Assembly: GCA_020632695.1 (NCBI GenBank)
Contig: JACKFB010000021.1
Location: forward strand, 1-64,000
DNA from: Deltaproteobacteria bacterium
GTDB taxonomy: Bacteria; Myxococcota_A; UBA9042; PHBI01; JACKFB01
Direction of reading: 5' to 3'
DNA: 64,000 bases
The notes under the pieces are model-generated. The model was not told the origin of the DNA, did not search any database, and worked only from the letters and a program-made list of their open reading frames with translations. The stretch's first letter is position 1. Every line of letters begins with the position of its first letter. This document shows positions 29,670 to 38,944 of the stretch, piece by piece. The position numbers and the translations under genes are program-made.

Positions 29670-30713
29670 ATGGACGCCGCGGTCGCCCGGCGAGCGCTGG
29701 AGGCGGCCGCTCCGGGGCCGCTGCCGGCCCAGGCGCTGCTCCGCTTCCCCCAGGCCATGGCCGCCACCGCGCGGGCGCTGAAGGGCGCGCTCGAGGCCCG
29801 GGGTGTCGAGGCCCGCCTCGAGCTGGTGGGGGCCGACCGCTACTCGGACCCGGACCTGAGGGCGGCCGCCGACGCGTGGGTGCCCGCGCCCGGCGCCGCG
29901 GTGCCGCCGCTCGTGCTGCTCGCCGGCGCGCGGCCCTGGAGCGAGCCCTTCGACGGGGACCACCGGGTGGAGATCCAGGCCATGCAGCACCGCGAGGCGC
30001 TCAGCGCCAGCGGCCGACGCCTGGTCTTCGTGGAGTGGCCCACCGGCGCGCGCCGCGACGCCGAGGTGGACCTGGACGCAGCCGCGATGGCCGCCATCTT
30101 CCAGCGCGCCGTGGGCGCCGATCTGGCGGCCATCCGCGCCTGGAACGCGCGCCTGGCCGCCGCCCTGGACGGGGCGCGGGACGTGCACCTGCGCTGCCCC
30201 GCCGGGACCTCGCTGACCCTCTCGGTAGCCGGCCGCCGCTTCATCGCCGAGGACTGCCTGCTCGGCGCGGCCGAGCCGGTGGTCTACCTCCCCGGCGGCG
30301 AGATCTACGCGCCCGCCGTGGAGAGCTCGGCGGAGGGGCAGGTGGCCTTCCGCCACTGCGGCGAGCCCCGGGTGGCGCACTTCGCGGCCGGCGCGCTCAC
30401 CGCGGTGACCGACGCCTCGGGCCGCGCCGACGCGGACCTGGCCTCGGAGCTGGGGCTGGGCGCCGAGCCGCTGTGCGAGCTGGGGTTCGGGACCAACCCC
30501 TGGGCCCCCCCCTGGCAGATCGGTACCCTCTACGAGAAGTCGGCCGGCACCGCGCACGTGGCGGTCGGCGGCAACGCCCACTTCGGCGGCCAGCGCCACA
30601 GCCCGCGCCACGCCGACCTCATCATCCGCGAGCCCACCGTCACCGTCGACGGCGTGCCGCTCGAGCTTCCGCCCCCGCTCTGGAGAGAGCCCCCCGAGGA
30701 GTCCCTGACGTGA
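29670..30713 (+). CDS. M29-like aminopeptidase
   Basis: This protein of about 347 residues resembles the thermophilic aminopeptidase (AmpS/M29) family in its second half: HLRCPAGTSLTLSVAGRRF, VVYLPGGEIYAPAVESSAEG (metal-binding Glu residues), GFGTNPWAPPW, GTAHVAVGGNAHFGG and HADLII. These enzymes use two metal ions to release N-terminal amino acids. ATG 29670 is chosen; GTG 29649 is a possible alternative, and neither has a clear ribosome site. The first 170 residues are diverged from the family. The stop overlaps the HIT gene. Confidence 0.75.
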   Translation: MDAAVARRALEAAAPGPLPAQALLRFPQAMAATARALKGALEARGVEARLELVGADRYSDPDLRAAADAWVPAPGAAVPPLVLLAGARPWSEPFDGDHRVEIQAMQHREALSASGRRLVFVEWPTGARRDAEVDLDAAAMAAIFQRAVGADLAAIRAWNARLAAALDGARDVHLRCPAGTSLTLSVAGRRFIAEDCLLGAAEPVVYLPGGEIYAPAVESSAEGQVAFRHCGEPRVAHFAAGALTAVTDASGRADADLASELGLGAEPLCELGFGTNPWAPPWQIGTLYEKSAGTAHVAVGGNAHFGGQRHSPRHADLIIREPTVTVDGVPLELPPPLWREPPEESLT

Positions 30714-31045
30714 GCACCATCTTCGGCAAGATCATCCGGCGCGAGCTGCCGGCCGACATCGTCTACGAGGACGACCGCGCCCTCGCCTTCCGCGACATCA
30801 ACCCCGCCGCGCCGACCCACGTCCTGGTCATCCCGAAGCGGGAGATCACCAACGTGGGCAGCCTCGACCCCGAGGACGCGGCGCTGGCCGGCCACCTGCT
30901 CTGGGTGTGCCAGCAGGTCGCCGCCCAGGAGGGGCTCGAGGACTTCCGGGTGGTCACCAACAGCGGGGCGGGCGCCGGCCAGTCGGTGTTCCACCTGCAC
31001 TTCCACGTGCTGGGCGGCCGCCGCCTGGCCTGGCCTCCTGGCTGA
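30710..31045 (+). CDS. HIT-family nucleotide hydrolase (Hint-like)
   Basis: This 111-residue histidine-triad protein hydrolyses purine nucleoside phosphoramidates. The triad is HLHFHVLGG (His95, 97, 99), and the N-terminal CIFC-like region (STIFGKIIRRELPADIVYEDD) lacks the zinc Cys residues, as in many bacterial members. It starts at GTG 30710, overlapping the aminopeptidase stop as GTGA, with GAGGAG upstream. Its length fits the family. Confidence 0.95.
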   Translation: MSTIFGKIIRRELPADIVYEDDRALAFRDINPAAPTHVLVIPKREITNVGSLDPEDAALAGHLLWVCQQVAAQEGLEDFRVVTNSGAGAGQSVFHLHFHVLGGRRLAWPPG

Positions 31046-31096
31046 GCCCGGCCCAGGGCGCTTGCGAGCCGCGGCGAAGGGGACCACGATAGGGTC

Positions 31097-32020
31097 ATGA
31101 AGCACCTCACCCCCGGCGTGCAGCACGTCCTGCTCGCGACTGACTTCACCGAGCCCGCCGGGCGCGCCTTCGACGCGGCGGTTCGGGCCGCCAGGCTCTA
31201 CGGCGCGCGCCTGTCGATCCTCCACGCCAACGAGGAGGAGGCCTTCTTCGCCAACCACGGCTCGCGCGACGTCTCGCACTTCCTCGAGCACATCGCCAAC
31301 AAGCGCATCGAGCTGCTGGCGGACCTGGAGGCGAACGCCCGCGCGCTGGGCATCGACGCGACCGCGGTCACGCGCCAGGGCCAGGCCAGCGAGGCGATCA
31401 TCGCGTACGCCGACGAGGTCGACGCCGGCCTCATCGTGCTGGGCGCCGTCGGCGCGCGCGGGGTGCGCCGCCTGCTGACCGGATCGACCGCCAAGCAGGT
31501 CACGCGCCGCGCCCACCGCCCGGTGCTGATCGTCCCGTCACAGGCGGTGGTGCGACCCGCGGCGGAGGGCGGCTCCTACGAGCGCCTGCTCTACCCGACC
31601 GATCTCAGCGCCGCCAGCCACGATGGACTGCGCGTCGCCGCCGATCTGGTGCAGCGCAGCGACGCGACCTTGACGCTGCTGCACGTCCTGAAGCTGCCGA
31701 CCTTCATCCCCAGCCTGCCCGGTGAGCCACCGATCGCGCTGCCGGGGGGCACGGTCGAGGGGCTGGAGGCCAAGTTCCGCGGCGAGCTGGACGAGGTGGC
31801 CCGGCAGCTCCCGGAGGCCCAGGTGTCCAAGCTGGTCGAGGTCCACGGCGACCCCGCCGAGGGCATCGCCGAGGTCGCGGGGCGCGAGCAGATCGACCTG
31901 ATCGTCATCCCGCGCCACAGCCACCGCTCGGTGGCCGGCTACTTCTTCGGGCGCACCGCCGAGAACCTCTCGCGCATCGCCCCCTGCCCCGTGCTGGCCT
32001 TCTCGCCCAACGAGGGCTGA
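31097..32020 (+). CDS. Double-domain universal stress protein
   Basis: This 307-residue protein carries two UspA domains in tandem (about residues 1-150 and 160-307). The first has a full ATP-binding motif, GAVGARGVRRLLTGSTA (G-x2-G-x9-GS/T). The second is altered (PRHSHRSVAGYFFGRTAENL), so only the first is likely to bind ATP. A role in stress survival or adenine-nucleotide sensing is typical of the family. It converges on the transglycosylase gene. Confidence 0.9.
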   Translation: MKHLTPGVQHVLLATDFTEPAGRAFDAAVRAARLYGARLSILHANEEEAFFANHGSRDVSHFLEHIANKRIELLADLEANARALGIDATAVTRQGQASEAIIAYADEVDAGLIVLGAVGARGVRRLLTGSTAKQVTRRAHRPVLIVPSQAVVRPAAEGGSYERLLYPTDLSAASHDGLRVAADLVQRSDATLTLLHVLKLPTFIPSLPGEPPIALPGGTVEGLEAKFRGELDEVARQLPEAQVSKLVEVHGDPAEGIAEVAGREQIDLIVIPRHSHRSVAGYFFGRTAENLSRIAPCPVLAFSPNEG

Positions 32021-32044
32021 CCCCCGGGAGCGGCAAGCCGGCGC

Positions 32045-34861
32045 TCAGCGGATCCCGGTCGGCGACAGGTCCTCGGGCTCCTCCTCGCCGCCGCCCGGGA
32101 GCTCGTCCAGCGGCGCGTCGCGGTCGCGGAACACCGGCGAGTAGGGCGCCGCGGCCACGAACTCGTCCTCGGACAGGCGGCCGCGGTCCACCATGGCGCG
32201 CATGATCCAGCGCAGGTGCGTGCGCCAGCCGTCGGTGACCGACCCGCGCGAGAACTGGTGATGGTAGCGCTTGGGGTTCGGGATGAGGCTGGCCAGGAAG
32301 GCCGCGTCCAACGCCGTCAGGTCGGCGGGGTGCTTGCCGAAGTAGTAGCGCGCGGCCTGACGGATGCCGTAGATGCCGGGGCCCCACTCGATGATGTTGA
32401 GGTAGAGCGCCATGATCCGGTCCTTGTCCATGGCGTTCTCGAGCTGCCAGGTGATGAAGAGCTCCTGGAGCTTGCGGCTGATGGTCTTCTCGCGGCTGAG
32501 GAAGAGGTTCTTGGTGAGCTGCTGGCTGATGGTGCTGGCGCCCCGGTAGAAGCCGCCCTTCTTCAGGTTGGTGACGATGGACTCGCGGATGGCGAAGGGC
32601 GAGAAGCCGTTGTGCCGGTAGAAGCTCCCGTCCTCGGTGGTCATCACCGCGCGCACCATGTACGACGAGATGGCGTCGAGGCCCACCCAGTCGGGCGAGC
32701 CGGGCCCCACCAGCATGTCGCGCTCGGTGCCGTCGGCGTCCTCGACCCGGTGCAGGAAGGTGCCGCGCACGGCGTCCAGGTTCAGCCGCGAGCCCATGTC
32801 GGTCACGCGGAACTGATTGACCTCGGGCCAGGAGTGATAGACCAGCGACTCCATGTCGGCGGTGTCCAACGAGAAGTCGAGCTGCCACCCGACGGTGCCC
32901 TCGAGGCGCAGGCCCTCGAGCATGGGCAGCAGGCCGCGGGGGATGGCGTCGGCCACGTCCTGACAGCGGGCGCGCTCCAGGCGCAGGGCCCCGGTCAGCT
33001 TGGGCGAGCTGGCGTAGTCGGCGACGTCGCCGCGGATGACCATGCGCACCTTCCGACCGGGCCCCAGCTCGAGCTGGCTCTTGCCCAGCACCGCGGTCTT
33101 GCGGGCGGTGTCGAGCTGCGCCTCGAACGCGAAGGTGAGATCGATGCCGGACAGGGGCTCGGTGGCCAGCGCGGGATAGGCGAACGCCGCGCCGCGCACG
33201 CCGACGCGCCCCTCGAAGCGGGCGACCTGGCTCGAGGGCGACCACAGCAGCGTCGCGTCCGTGTCGTGCAGGACGGCCTCGGGACCCACCGGCACGCTGG
33301 CGGGGAAGATCTGGCGGTAGGGGTGGAGGTTGAGGTGGTCGATGGCCGCGTGGAGCTGCAGGTCGCCAGCGCCGAGCTGCACACGGCCGTCGACGCGGTT
33401 CTTCTCGCGGTCGGTGCCCGGCGCCAGGAACGACGCCGAGAACTCGAGGACGTCGCCCTCGCGCTCGGCCTCCAGGTCGAAGTTCTCCAGGCGGCCGGCC
33501 ACCGAGAAGCCGTCCTCGTAGCGTGAGAGCGCGTCGCGCCAGGCGAGCTGGCCCTCCCGAACGATGAGGTGGCGGAAGGGGAAGCGCCTGGCGGCGGCGA
33601 TGGCGGCGGTGCTCACCCCCGCGGCCTGGCGCTCCAGCCGACCGAAGCCGCGCACCAGGAAGCCGCGAAAGCCCCGCCCGTCGGGCGCCGTCGTGCCCCC
33701 GCGGGCCAGGCGGCTGGCGGCCGTACGGGTCGCCTCCAGGAGCGGCCCCAGGGTGCCGTCGGGGACGCCATCGGCCTCGTTCGCCGCGGGCGCCGACGCG
33801 ATGAGATCGTCGAAGTTGTGCCCCTCGGGGCGGCGCTCGAAGACCAGCACGGGCCGCTCCACCTCGATGCGCGCCAGGCTCTGCAGGGCCGTGGCCAGGG
33901 TCGCCTGGGCGTCGCCGCCCTGGCCGAGCCGCGCCAGCAGGGGCCCGATGGCCTCCGGATCCAGCGCCAGCACGATGCGCCGCGCCGTGACCGCCGGGTC
34001 CACCGGCTCGCCGCTGCCCGCGTGCGCCTCGTCGATCGGCACCGAGAGGGCCACCCGCTCGATCGCCAGCCGCTCGCCGTCCCAGCTCAGGCCGCCGACG
34101 GCCAGGGCGCGCTGGCCGAGCCACACCCGCGCCGGCCGCTCGAAGCTCACCGAGAGCGGGCCCGGCTCGCCCCGCAAGCGGATCACCGCCGACGCGCTCA
34201 GCCCGTGCCCGGGGTCCAGCGAGGTCGTGCTGAAGCGCAGGGTCGCCGTGATGTTGTCGTCTTCCTTGAGCACCGCCGTGTTCCGCGCCTCGAGGGTGCC
34301 GCCCTCCAGGCTCACCCGCGCCGGCCAACGGGCCATGCCCGCGCCGCTCAGCCCCAGGTCCAGCGCCACCTGCAGCCCGTCGCCTGCCAGCTCGGGCACG
34401 TGATGGTCGACGTAGCGCCCGATGCCGCCGCCCTCGCCGCCCTCCGCCGCCCCGCCGGGCGCCAGCACCCGCCGCAGCTCGGCCAGCGTGCCCCGCAGGT
34501 TGTCGCTGCCGTCGGACCGGCGCACCACCGTCACCACCACGTCGTGCACGGCCACCCGCTCGACGCGCACCTTGCGCAGCGCCACCCGGAGGTCGGCCCG
34601 CACGTCGACGCTCCCGGCCTGCACCAGCGGCGCCTCGCCCGTCGGCGCCGCGTGGGGCCGCAGGGTCACGTCGCTGAGCCGGAGCTTCAGCTCGCCGTCA
34701 TAGTGCCACTCCACGGCGCCCACCTGGAGGTCGGCGTCCAGGGTGCGCTCCAGGGACGCCTCCACCCGCGCGCCCAAGCGCTCGAGCATCGCCGGAGCGC
34801 CGGCGGCCATACCCGCCAGCAACCCCACCACGAAGAGGAGGAGGCGTGCCGCGACCTTCAC
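32045..34861 (-). CDS. AsmA-like envelope protein fused to a GT51 peptidoglycan glycosyltransferase
   Basis: This protein is about 938 residues long. An N-terminal membrane anchor (VKVAARLLLFVVGLLAGMAAG) precedes about 640 residues of repetitive beta-rich sequence of AsmA/TamB-like type (DADLQVGAVEWHYDGELKLR, VRADLRVALRKVRVERVAVH). The last 240 residues are a GT51 transglycosylase with the catalytic Glu in MTTEDGSFYRHNG and the signatures GASTISQQLTKNLFLSREKT, KDRIMALYLNIIEWGPGIYG and ASLIPNP. No transpeptidase domain is present. It should polymerise lipid II at the outer face of the inner membrane. GTG 34861 with GGAG upstream is chosen; a TTG at 34939 would add 26 residues. Its substrate contacts across the periplasm are unknown. 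Confidence 0.8.
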   Translation of the reverse strand: MKVAARLLLFVVGLLAGMAAGAPAMLERLGARVEASLERTLDADLQVGAVEWHYDGELKLRLSDVTLRPHAAPTGEAPLVQAGSVDVRADLRVALRKVRVERVAVHDVVVTVVRRSDGSDNLRGTLAELRRVLAPGGAAEGGEGGGIGRYVDHHVPELAGDGLQVALDLGLSGAGMARWPARVSLEGGTLEARNTAVLKEDDNITATLRFSTTSLDPGHGLSASAVIRLRGEPGPLSVSFERPARVWLGQRALAVGGLSWDGERLAIERVALSVPIDEAHAGSGEPVDPAVTARRIVLALDPEAIGPLLARLGQGGDAQATLATALQSLARIEVERPVLVFERRPEGHNFDDLIASAPAANEADGVPDGTLGPLLEATRTAASRLARGGTTAPDGRGFRGFLVRGFGRLERQAAGVSTAAIAAARRFPFRHLIVREGQLAWRDALSRYEDGFSVAGRLENFDLEAEREGDVLEFSASFLAPGTDREKNRVDGRVQLGAGDLQLHAAIDHLNLHPYRQIFPASVPVGPEAVLHDTDATLLWSPSSQVARFEGRVGVRGAAFAYPALATEPLSGIDLTFAFEAQLDTARKTAVLGKSQLELGPGRKVRMVIRGDVADYASSPKLTGALRLERARCQDVADAIPRGLLPMLEGLRLEGTVGWQLDFSLDTADMESLVYHSWPEVNQFRVTDMGSRLNLDAVRGTFLHRVEDADGTERDMLVGPGSPDWVGLDAISSYMVRAVMTTEDGSFYRHNGFSPFAIRESIVTNLKKGGFYRGASTISQQLTKNLFLSREKTISRKLQELFITWQLENAMDKDRIMALYLNIIEWGPGIYGIRQAARYYFGKHPADLTALDAAFLASLIPNPKRYHHQFSRGSVTDGWRTHLRWIMRAMVDRGRLSEDEFVAAAPYSPVFRDRDAPLDELPGGGEEEPEDLSPTGIR

Positions 34862-34990
34862 CAGCGAGGCTCCGAAGCTGTTGCCGGAAAAGCGTCCTCC
34901 GACAGGGCGCGGAGTAGCATGAGGCCCGCAACCACGCAAGAAAGCGGGGCTGGACCGCCCTCGGCCCGGCTGGCTGGACCTGCGCCGCGC

Positions 34991-35449
34991 CTACTGGTCG
35001 GCGAAGGACTTCTTGCCGGCGGTGAGCACGGTCGCGACGATGATGCCGGCCACCACGGCCACGCCGGCGCTGATGAGGAGCGCGGTCTTGGGCGTGGAGA
35101 GGAGCTTGACGTCGTAGGCGTCCAGGTCGTTGAGCATCAGCAGCGTGTCGCGATCCGACGCCACGAGCTGGGTGTCGGTCATCTTGAAGTTGAAGGGCGT
35201 CACCGGGTAGCGGCGGCCGCCCAGGGAGCGGACCTCCAGCGCCGTGCCGCGATCGACCTGGACCTGCTTGCCCGACTCGGCGGTGACCACCTTCGGCACC
35301 TCCTCGGGGCGCTGCAGGCTGGCGAACTCTTCCTGGGACAGCGTGTAGCGGTTGTAGCAACCGGCGGTGCTCGCCGCGAGCAGGCAGACCAGCGCGACGC
35401 GTGCGGCGGCGCGGCCGGGGCGGGTGCGGAGGAGCAGGCTGATTCCCAT
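34991..35449 (-). CDS. Small lipoprotein with C-terminal membrane helix
   Basis: This 152-residue protein has a signal peptide ending in the lipobox STAGC (mature Cys about residue 30), a middle domain with no recognised family, and a hydrophobic segment (ALLISAGVAVVAGIIVATVLTAG) just before the C-terminus. A lipid anchor at one end and a helix at the other could tie it to two membranes or return it to the same one. The ATG at 35449 follows GAGG, and a promoter lies upstream. It lies between ileS and the transglycosylase fusion, on the same strand. Confidence 0.75.
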   Translation of the reverse strand: MGISLLLRTRPGRAAARVALVCLLAASTAGCYNRYTLSQEEFASLQRPEEVPKVVTAESGKQVQVDRGTALEVRSLGGRRYPVTPFNFKMTDTQLVASDRDTLLMLNDLDAYDVKLLSTPKTALLISAGVAVVAGIIVATVLTAGKKSFADQ

Positions 35450-35483
35450 GGAGTCCCTCGGGTTCGTACCGGTCGAGGCGCGC

Positions 35484-35514
35484 ATCCTAGCAGGGCAACG
35501 CCAAGCTGTGTCAA
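35484..35514 (-). promoter_or_regulatory. Sigma-70-type promoter for the small lipoprotein
   Basis: On the minus strand TTGACA (35514-35509) and TAGGAT (35489-35484) are separated by 19 bases, giving a leader of about 28 bases before ATG 35449. The boxes are good but the spacing is long. Confidence 0.5.
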
Positions 35515-35520
35515 CTGCGT

Positions 35521-38500
35521 TCAGTGCGGTGCGGACACGCGGATCCTCAGCGGCTCCCCGTCGACCTCCGACTCGCTGCGCGAGCCGCCCTCCGGCAGGC
35601 CCTCGCCGATGGTGAGGTCGCTGCACAGCGTCTCCCGCGCGATGGCCTCGGCGTGGGCGCGCGCCGCGCTGAGCAGACGCTCGCCGCCATCGAGGTGCAC
35701 GGCGATGCGGGCCGTGTACTCGAGATCGTTCTCCTTGCGCAGCGCCTGGATCCGGCTGGTCACCTCGCGGGCCAGCCCCTCCTGCACCAGCGCCTCGTCC
35801 AGCGTGGTGCTCAACACCACCACGCCCACCGCCCCGCCGGCGGCGGCGAAGCCCTCGTGGGCGTCGACGCTCACCTGGATCTGCTCGGCGGTGAGCGCCA
35901 CGGTCTCGCCGTCCGACAGGCTGACCTCGTAGCGCCCCTCGGTCGCCAGCGCCTGCCGCACCGCGTCGCCCACCGCCCCGTCCAGCGCCGCGCGCACCAG
36001 CGGCATCCGCTTGCCGAACACCGGCCCCAGCTCGCGGTAGTTCGGCTTCACCGTGAAGGTGACCCGCTCCTCGGCGTGCTGGGTGAACACCACCTCCTTC
36101 ACGTTCAGCTCGTCGGCGATCAGCGCCGCGTAGGGCCGCAGCCGCTCGGTGAGCTGCGGATGCCCCAGCACCACCTCCGCCGCCGGCAGCGGCTGCCGCA
36201 CCTTCAGCTTGTGGGTCGCGCGGATCTGAAGCCCCAGGCTGACCACGTCGCGCACCGCCTGCATCTCCTCGGACAGGCGCTCGTCGATCTGCGCGGCGTC
36301 GAGCGCGGGCCAGTCGGTGAGGTGGACGCTCTCCGGGCGCTCGGGGAAGGGGCTGAGCACCAGGTTGCGGTAGATCTCCTCACTGGAGAAGGGCACGAAG
36401 GGCGCCGCGATCTGCGACAGGGTGGTCAGCACCTCCCACAGCGTGTGGAAGGCGTCCCACTTGTCCTGCGCGGCGTCGTCGGCCTGGGCCCAGAAGCGGT
36501 CGCGGCTGCGGCGCACGTACCAGTTCGACAGCGCGTCGGCGAGGCGCACGATGCGCTGGGCGGCGTCGTAGAGGCGGAACTCGTCCATCGCCGTCGTCAC
36601 GTCACGCAGGGTGAGCTGCAGCTCCGAGAGCATCCAGCGGTCCAGCAGCGCCCGCTCGGCCGCCGGCCGCTTGGGCGAGGACTTCGGGTCGAAGCCGTCG
36701 ATGTTCGCGTAGATGACGAAGAACGCGTAGACGTTGCGCAGCTTGACCAGGAACTCCTGCTGGGCCTGGCGTACGGCGTCCGCGCTGTAGCGCGTGTTCG
36801 ACCACGGCGGGTTGGCCGCGTAGAAGTACCAGCGCATGGCGTCGGCGCCGTCGGTCTCGAGGATCTCGTCGGGGGGCGTGTAGTTGCCCTTGGACTTCGA
36901 CTCCTTCTTGCCGGTCTTGTCGCAGACGTGCCCCAGCACGATGCAGGTGCGGTACGGGTGGGGCGCCGGCGCGTCCTCGAAGAGCAGCGTCGAGACCATC
37001 AGCAGGCTGTAGAACCAGCCGCGGGTCTGGTCGATGGCCTCGCTGATGAAGTCGGCGGGGAATGCTGCGCGGAAGGCCTCCTCGCCCTGGTGCGGCCAGC
37101 CCCACTGGGCGAAGGGCATGCAGCCCGAGTCGAACCAGCAGTCGATGACCTCGGGGACGCGGTGCATGGCCGCGCCGCAGGACGCGCAGGGGAAGGTGAC
37201 CTCATCGACCCAGGGCTTGTGCACCATGAGGTGCTCGGAGAGCGTCGGGTCGGCTGCGCGGGCGGCGTGGAAGGCCGCGAAGGCGTCGGGGTTGCGCGCC
37301 TCGATGGCGGCCGCGCTGGCCGGCGCCTCACGGGCGTCGCAGCCCGAGCAGAGCCAGATGTTGAGCGGCGTGCCCCAGTAGCGCTCGCGCGAGAGCGCCC
37401 AGTCGACGTTGTTGGCCAGGAAGTCGCCGAAGCGCCCGTCCTTGATGTGGGCGGGGATCCACTGGATCTCCTGGTTCTGCGCCCGCGCGCGGTCGATGAC
37501 CTCGGTGGTGCGGATGAACCACGCCGGCCGGGCGTACTGGATCAGCGGATCGTCGTCGGCGCGCCAGCAGAAGGGGTAGTCGTGGCGGTAGACCTCCTCC
37601 TTGAACAGGAGGTCGCGGTGGCGCAGGTTCCGGATGATGTCGCGGTCGGCCTCCTTGCAGAAGCGGCCGGCGAAGTCGGTGACCCGCGGGTCGAAGGTCC
37701 CGTCGGGCAGCACGAGCTGCAGGATGCCGACCCCGGCCTCCTGGCCCACGCGGAAGTCGTCCTCGCCGAAGGCCGGCGCGGTGTGGACGACGCCGGTGCC
37801 CGAGTCCGAGGTCACGTACTCGGCCGGGATGACGCGGAAGGGGGTGCCGCCCTCGGGCTGCGCGTAGTCGAAGACGGGCTGATAGGTCATGCCGACCAGC
37901 TCGCGCCCCTTCACCTTGCGCAGGACGGTGTACTCGCCCTCGCCCAGGATGGCGTCGGCGCGGGCCTCGGCCAGGATGAAGGTCTCGCTGCCGTGGCGGG
38001 CGTAGACGTAGTCGAGGTCGGGCTTGACGGCCAGCGCGCAGTTGGACGGCAGGGTCCAGGGGGTCGTGGTCCAGCCCAGGAAGCTGGTGTCGGGCTCGCC
38101 GTCGACGCGGAAACGCACCGTCACCGACGGATCGTCGACGGTGCGGTAGCCGAGGCCCACCTCGCCCGAGCTGAGCGCGGTGCCGCCCTGGGGCCACCAC
38201 CAGACCACCTTGTGCCCCTGGTAGAGCAGGCCCTTGCGGAAGAGCTCGGAGAGCGCCCACCACACCGACTCGACGTAGCTCTTGTGGAAGGTGACGTAGG
38301 CGTCGTCCAGGTCCACCCAGAAGCCGATGCGCTCGGTCAGCTCGCGCCAGACGTCGGTGTAGCGGAACACCGACGCGATGCAGCGGTGGGTGAAGGCCTC
38401 GACGCCGTAGGCCTCGATCTCGGCCTTGCCGTGGATGCCCAGCTCCTTCTCGACCTCGACCTCGACCGGCAGGCCGTGGGTGTCCCAGCCGGCCTTCCGC

Positions 38501-38739
38501 GGGACCCTGTAGCCGCGCATGGTCTTGTAGCGCGGGAAGAGGTCCTTGATGACCCGGGTGAGCACGTGGCCGTTGTGCGGCGTGCCGTTGGCCGTCGGCG
38601 GCCCCTCGTAGAACACGAAGGTCTCGCAGCCCTCGCGCAGCGCCAGGGACTTCTCGAAGATCCCCGCCTCGCGCCAGAAGGCCAGCGTCTGCCGCTCGCT
38701 CTCGGGGAAGTCGATCTTCTGGGGGACACGCTGGAACAT
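35521..38739 (-). CDS. ileS: Isoleucyl-tRNA synthetase
   Basis: This 1072-residue class I synthetase charges tRNA-Ile. The HIGH motif is HNGH at residues 55-58, and the KMSKS loop reads KESKSKGN near residue 610, a variant of the type found in the archaeal/eukaryal-like IleRS group (IleS2). The editing domain includes WTTTPWTLPSNCALAV. Zinc-type CSGCD and CASCGAAMHRV pairs occur in inserted domains. The length and the C-terminal domain fit IleS2 rather than the shorter IleS1. ATG 38739 follows GAGGTGG. The leader is too short for a T-box. This type is often less sensitive to mupirocin, which is known for the family and not tested here. Confidence 0.95.
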   Translation of the reverse strand: MFQRVPQKIDFPESERQTLAFWREAGIFEKSLALREGCETFVFYEGPPTANGTPHNGHVLTRVIKDLFPRYKTMRGYRVPRKAGWDTHGLPVEVEVEKELGIHGKAEIEAYGVEAFTHRCIASVFRYTDVWRELTERIGFWVDLDDAYVTFHKSYVESVWWALSELFRKGLLYQGHKVVWWWPQGGTALSSGEVGLGYRTVDDPSVTVRFRVDGEPDTSFLGWTTTPWTLPSNCALAVKPDLDYVYARHGSETFILAEARADAILGEGEYTVLRKVKGRELVGMTYQPVFDYAQPEGGTPFRVIPAEYVTSDSGTGVVHTAPAFGEDDFRVGQEAGVGILQLVLPDGTFDPRVTDFAGRFCKEADRDIIRNLRHRDLLFKEEVYRHDYPFCWRADDDPLIQYARPAWFIRTTEVIDRARAQNQEIQWIPAHIKDGRFGDFLANNVDWALSRERYWGTPLNIWLCSGCDAREAPASAAAIEARNPDAFAAFHAARAADPTLSEHLMVHKPWVDEVTFPCASCGAAMHRVPEVIDCWFDSGCMPFAQWGWPHQGEEAFRAAFPADFISEAIDQTRGWFYSLLMVSTLLFEDAPAPHPYRTCIVLGHVCDKTGKKESKSKGNYTPPDEILETDGADAMRWYFYAANPPWSNTRYSADAVRQAQQEFLVKLRNVYAFFVIYANIDGFDPKSSPKRPAAERALLDRWMLSELQLTLRDVTTAMDEFRLYDAAQRIVRLADALSNWYVRRSRDRFWAQADDAAQDKWDAFHTLWEVLTTLSQIAAPFVPFSSEEIYRNLVLSPFPERPESVHLTDWPALDAAQIDERLSEEMQAVRDVVSLGLQIRATHKLKVRQPLPAAEVVLGHPQLTERLRPYAALIADELNVKEVVFTQHAEERVTFTVKPNYRELGPVFGKRMPLVRAALDGAVGDAVRQALATEGRYEVSLSDGETVALTAEQIQVSVDAHEGFAAAGGAVGVVVLSTTLDEALVQEGLAREVTSRIQALRKENDLEYTARIAVHLDGGERLLSAARAHAEAIARETLCSDLTIGEGLPEGGSRSESEVDGEPLRIRVSAPH

Positions 38740-38768
38740 GGGGACCACCTCGGCGCCGGGCCCGCGGG

Positions 38769-38796
38769 AGCATATCGGCGCGTGGCGTCGCGTCAA
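38769..38796 (-). promoter_or_regulatory. Sigma-70-type promoter for ileS
   Basis: On the minus strand TTGACG (38796-38791), a 16-base spacer and TATGCT (38774-38769) lie 30 bases before ATG 38739. Five of six -35 bases match and four of six -10 bases match. Confidence 0.6.
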
Positions 38797-38944
38797 CGAG
38801 GAGCCGCTCGGCGGCGCCCTCTGTTACAACCCGGGCCGCGGGCTGGCCCCGCGGAAGCGGCTTCATGTATCGTGGCCGCGCGCGGGGGCGCAGACAGGTG
38901 ACCGCTCACCACCACAGAGGCGCGGCCTGCACAGGAGATCACGG

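Noticed and set aside
38740..38944. T-box leader upstream of ileS
   Set aside because: The predicted transcript start leaves only about 25 bases before the start codon, too short for a T-box.
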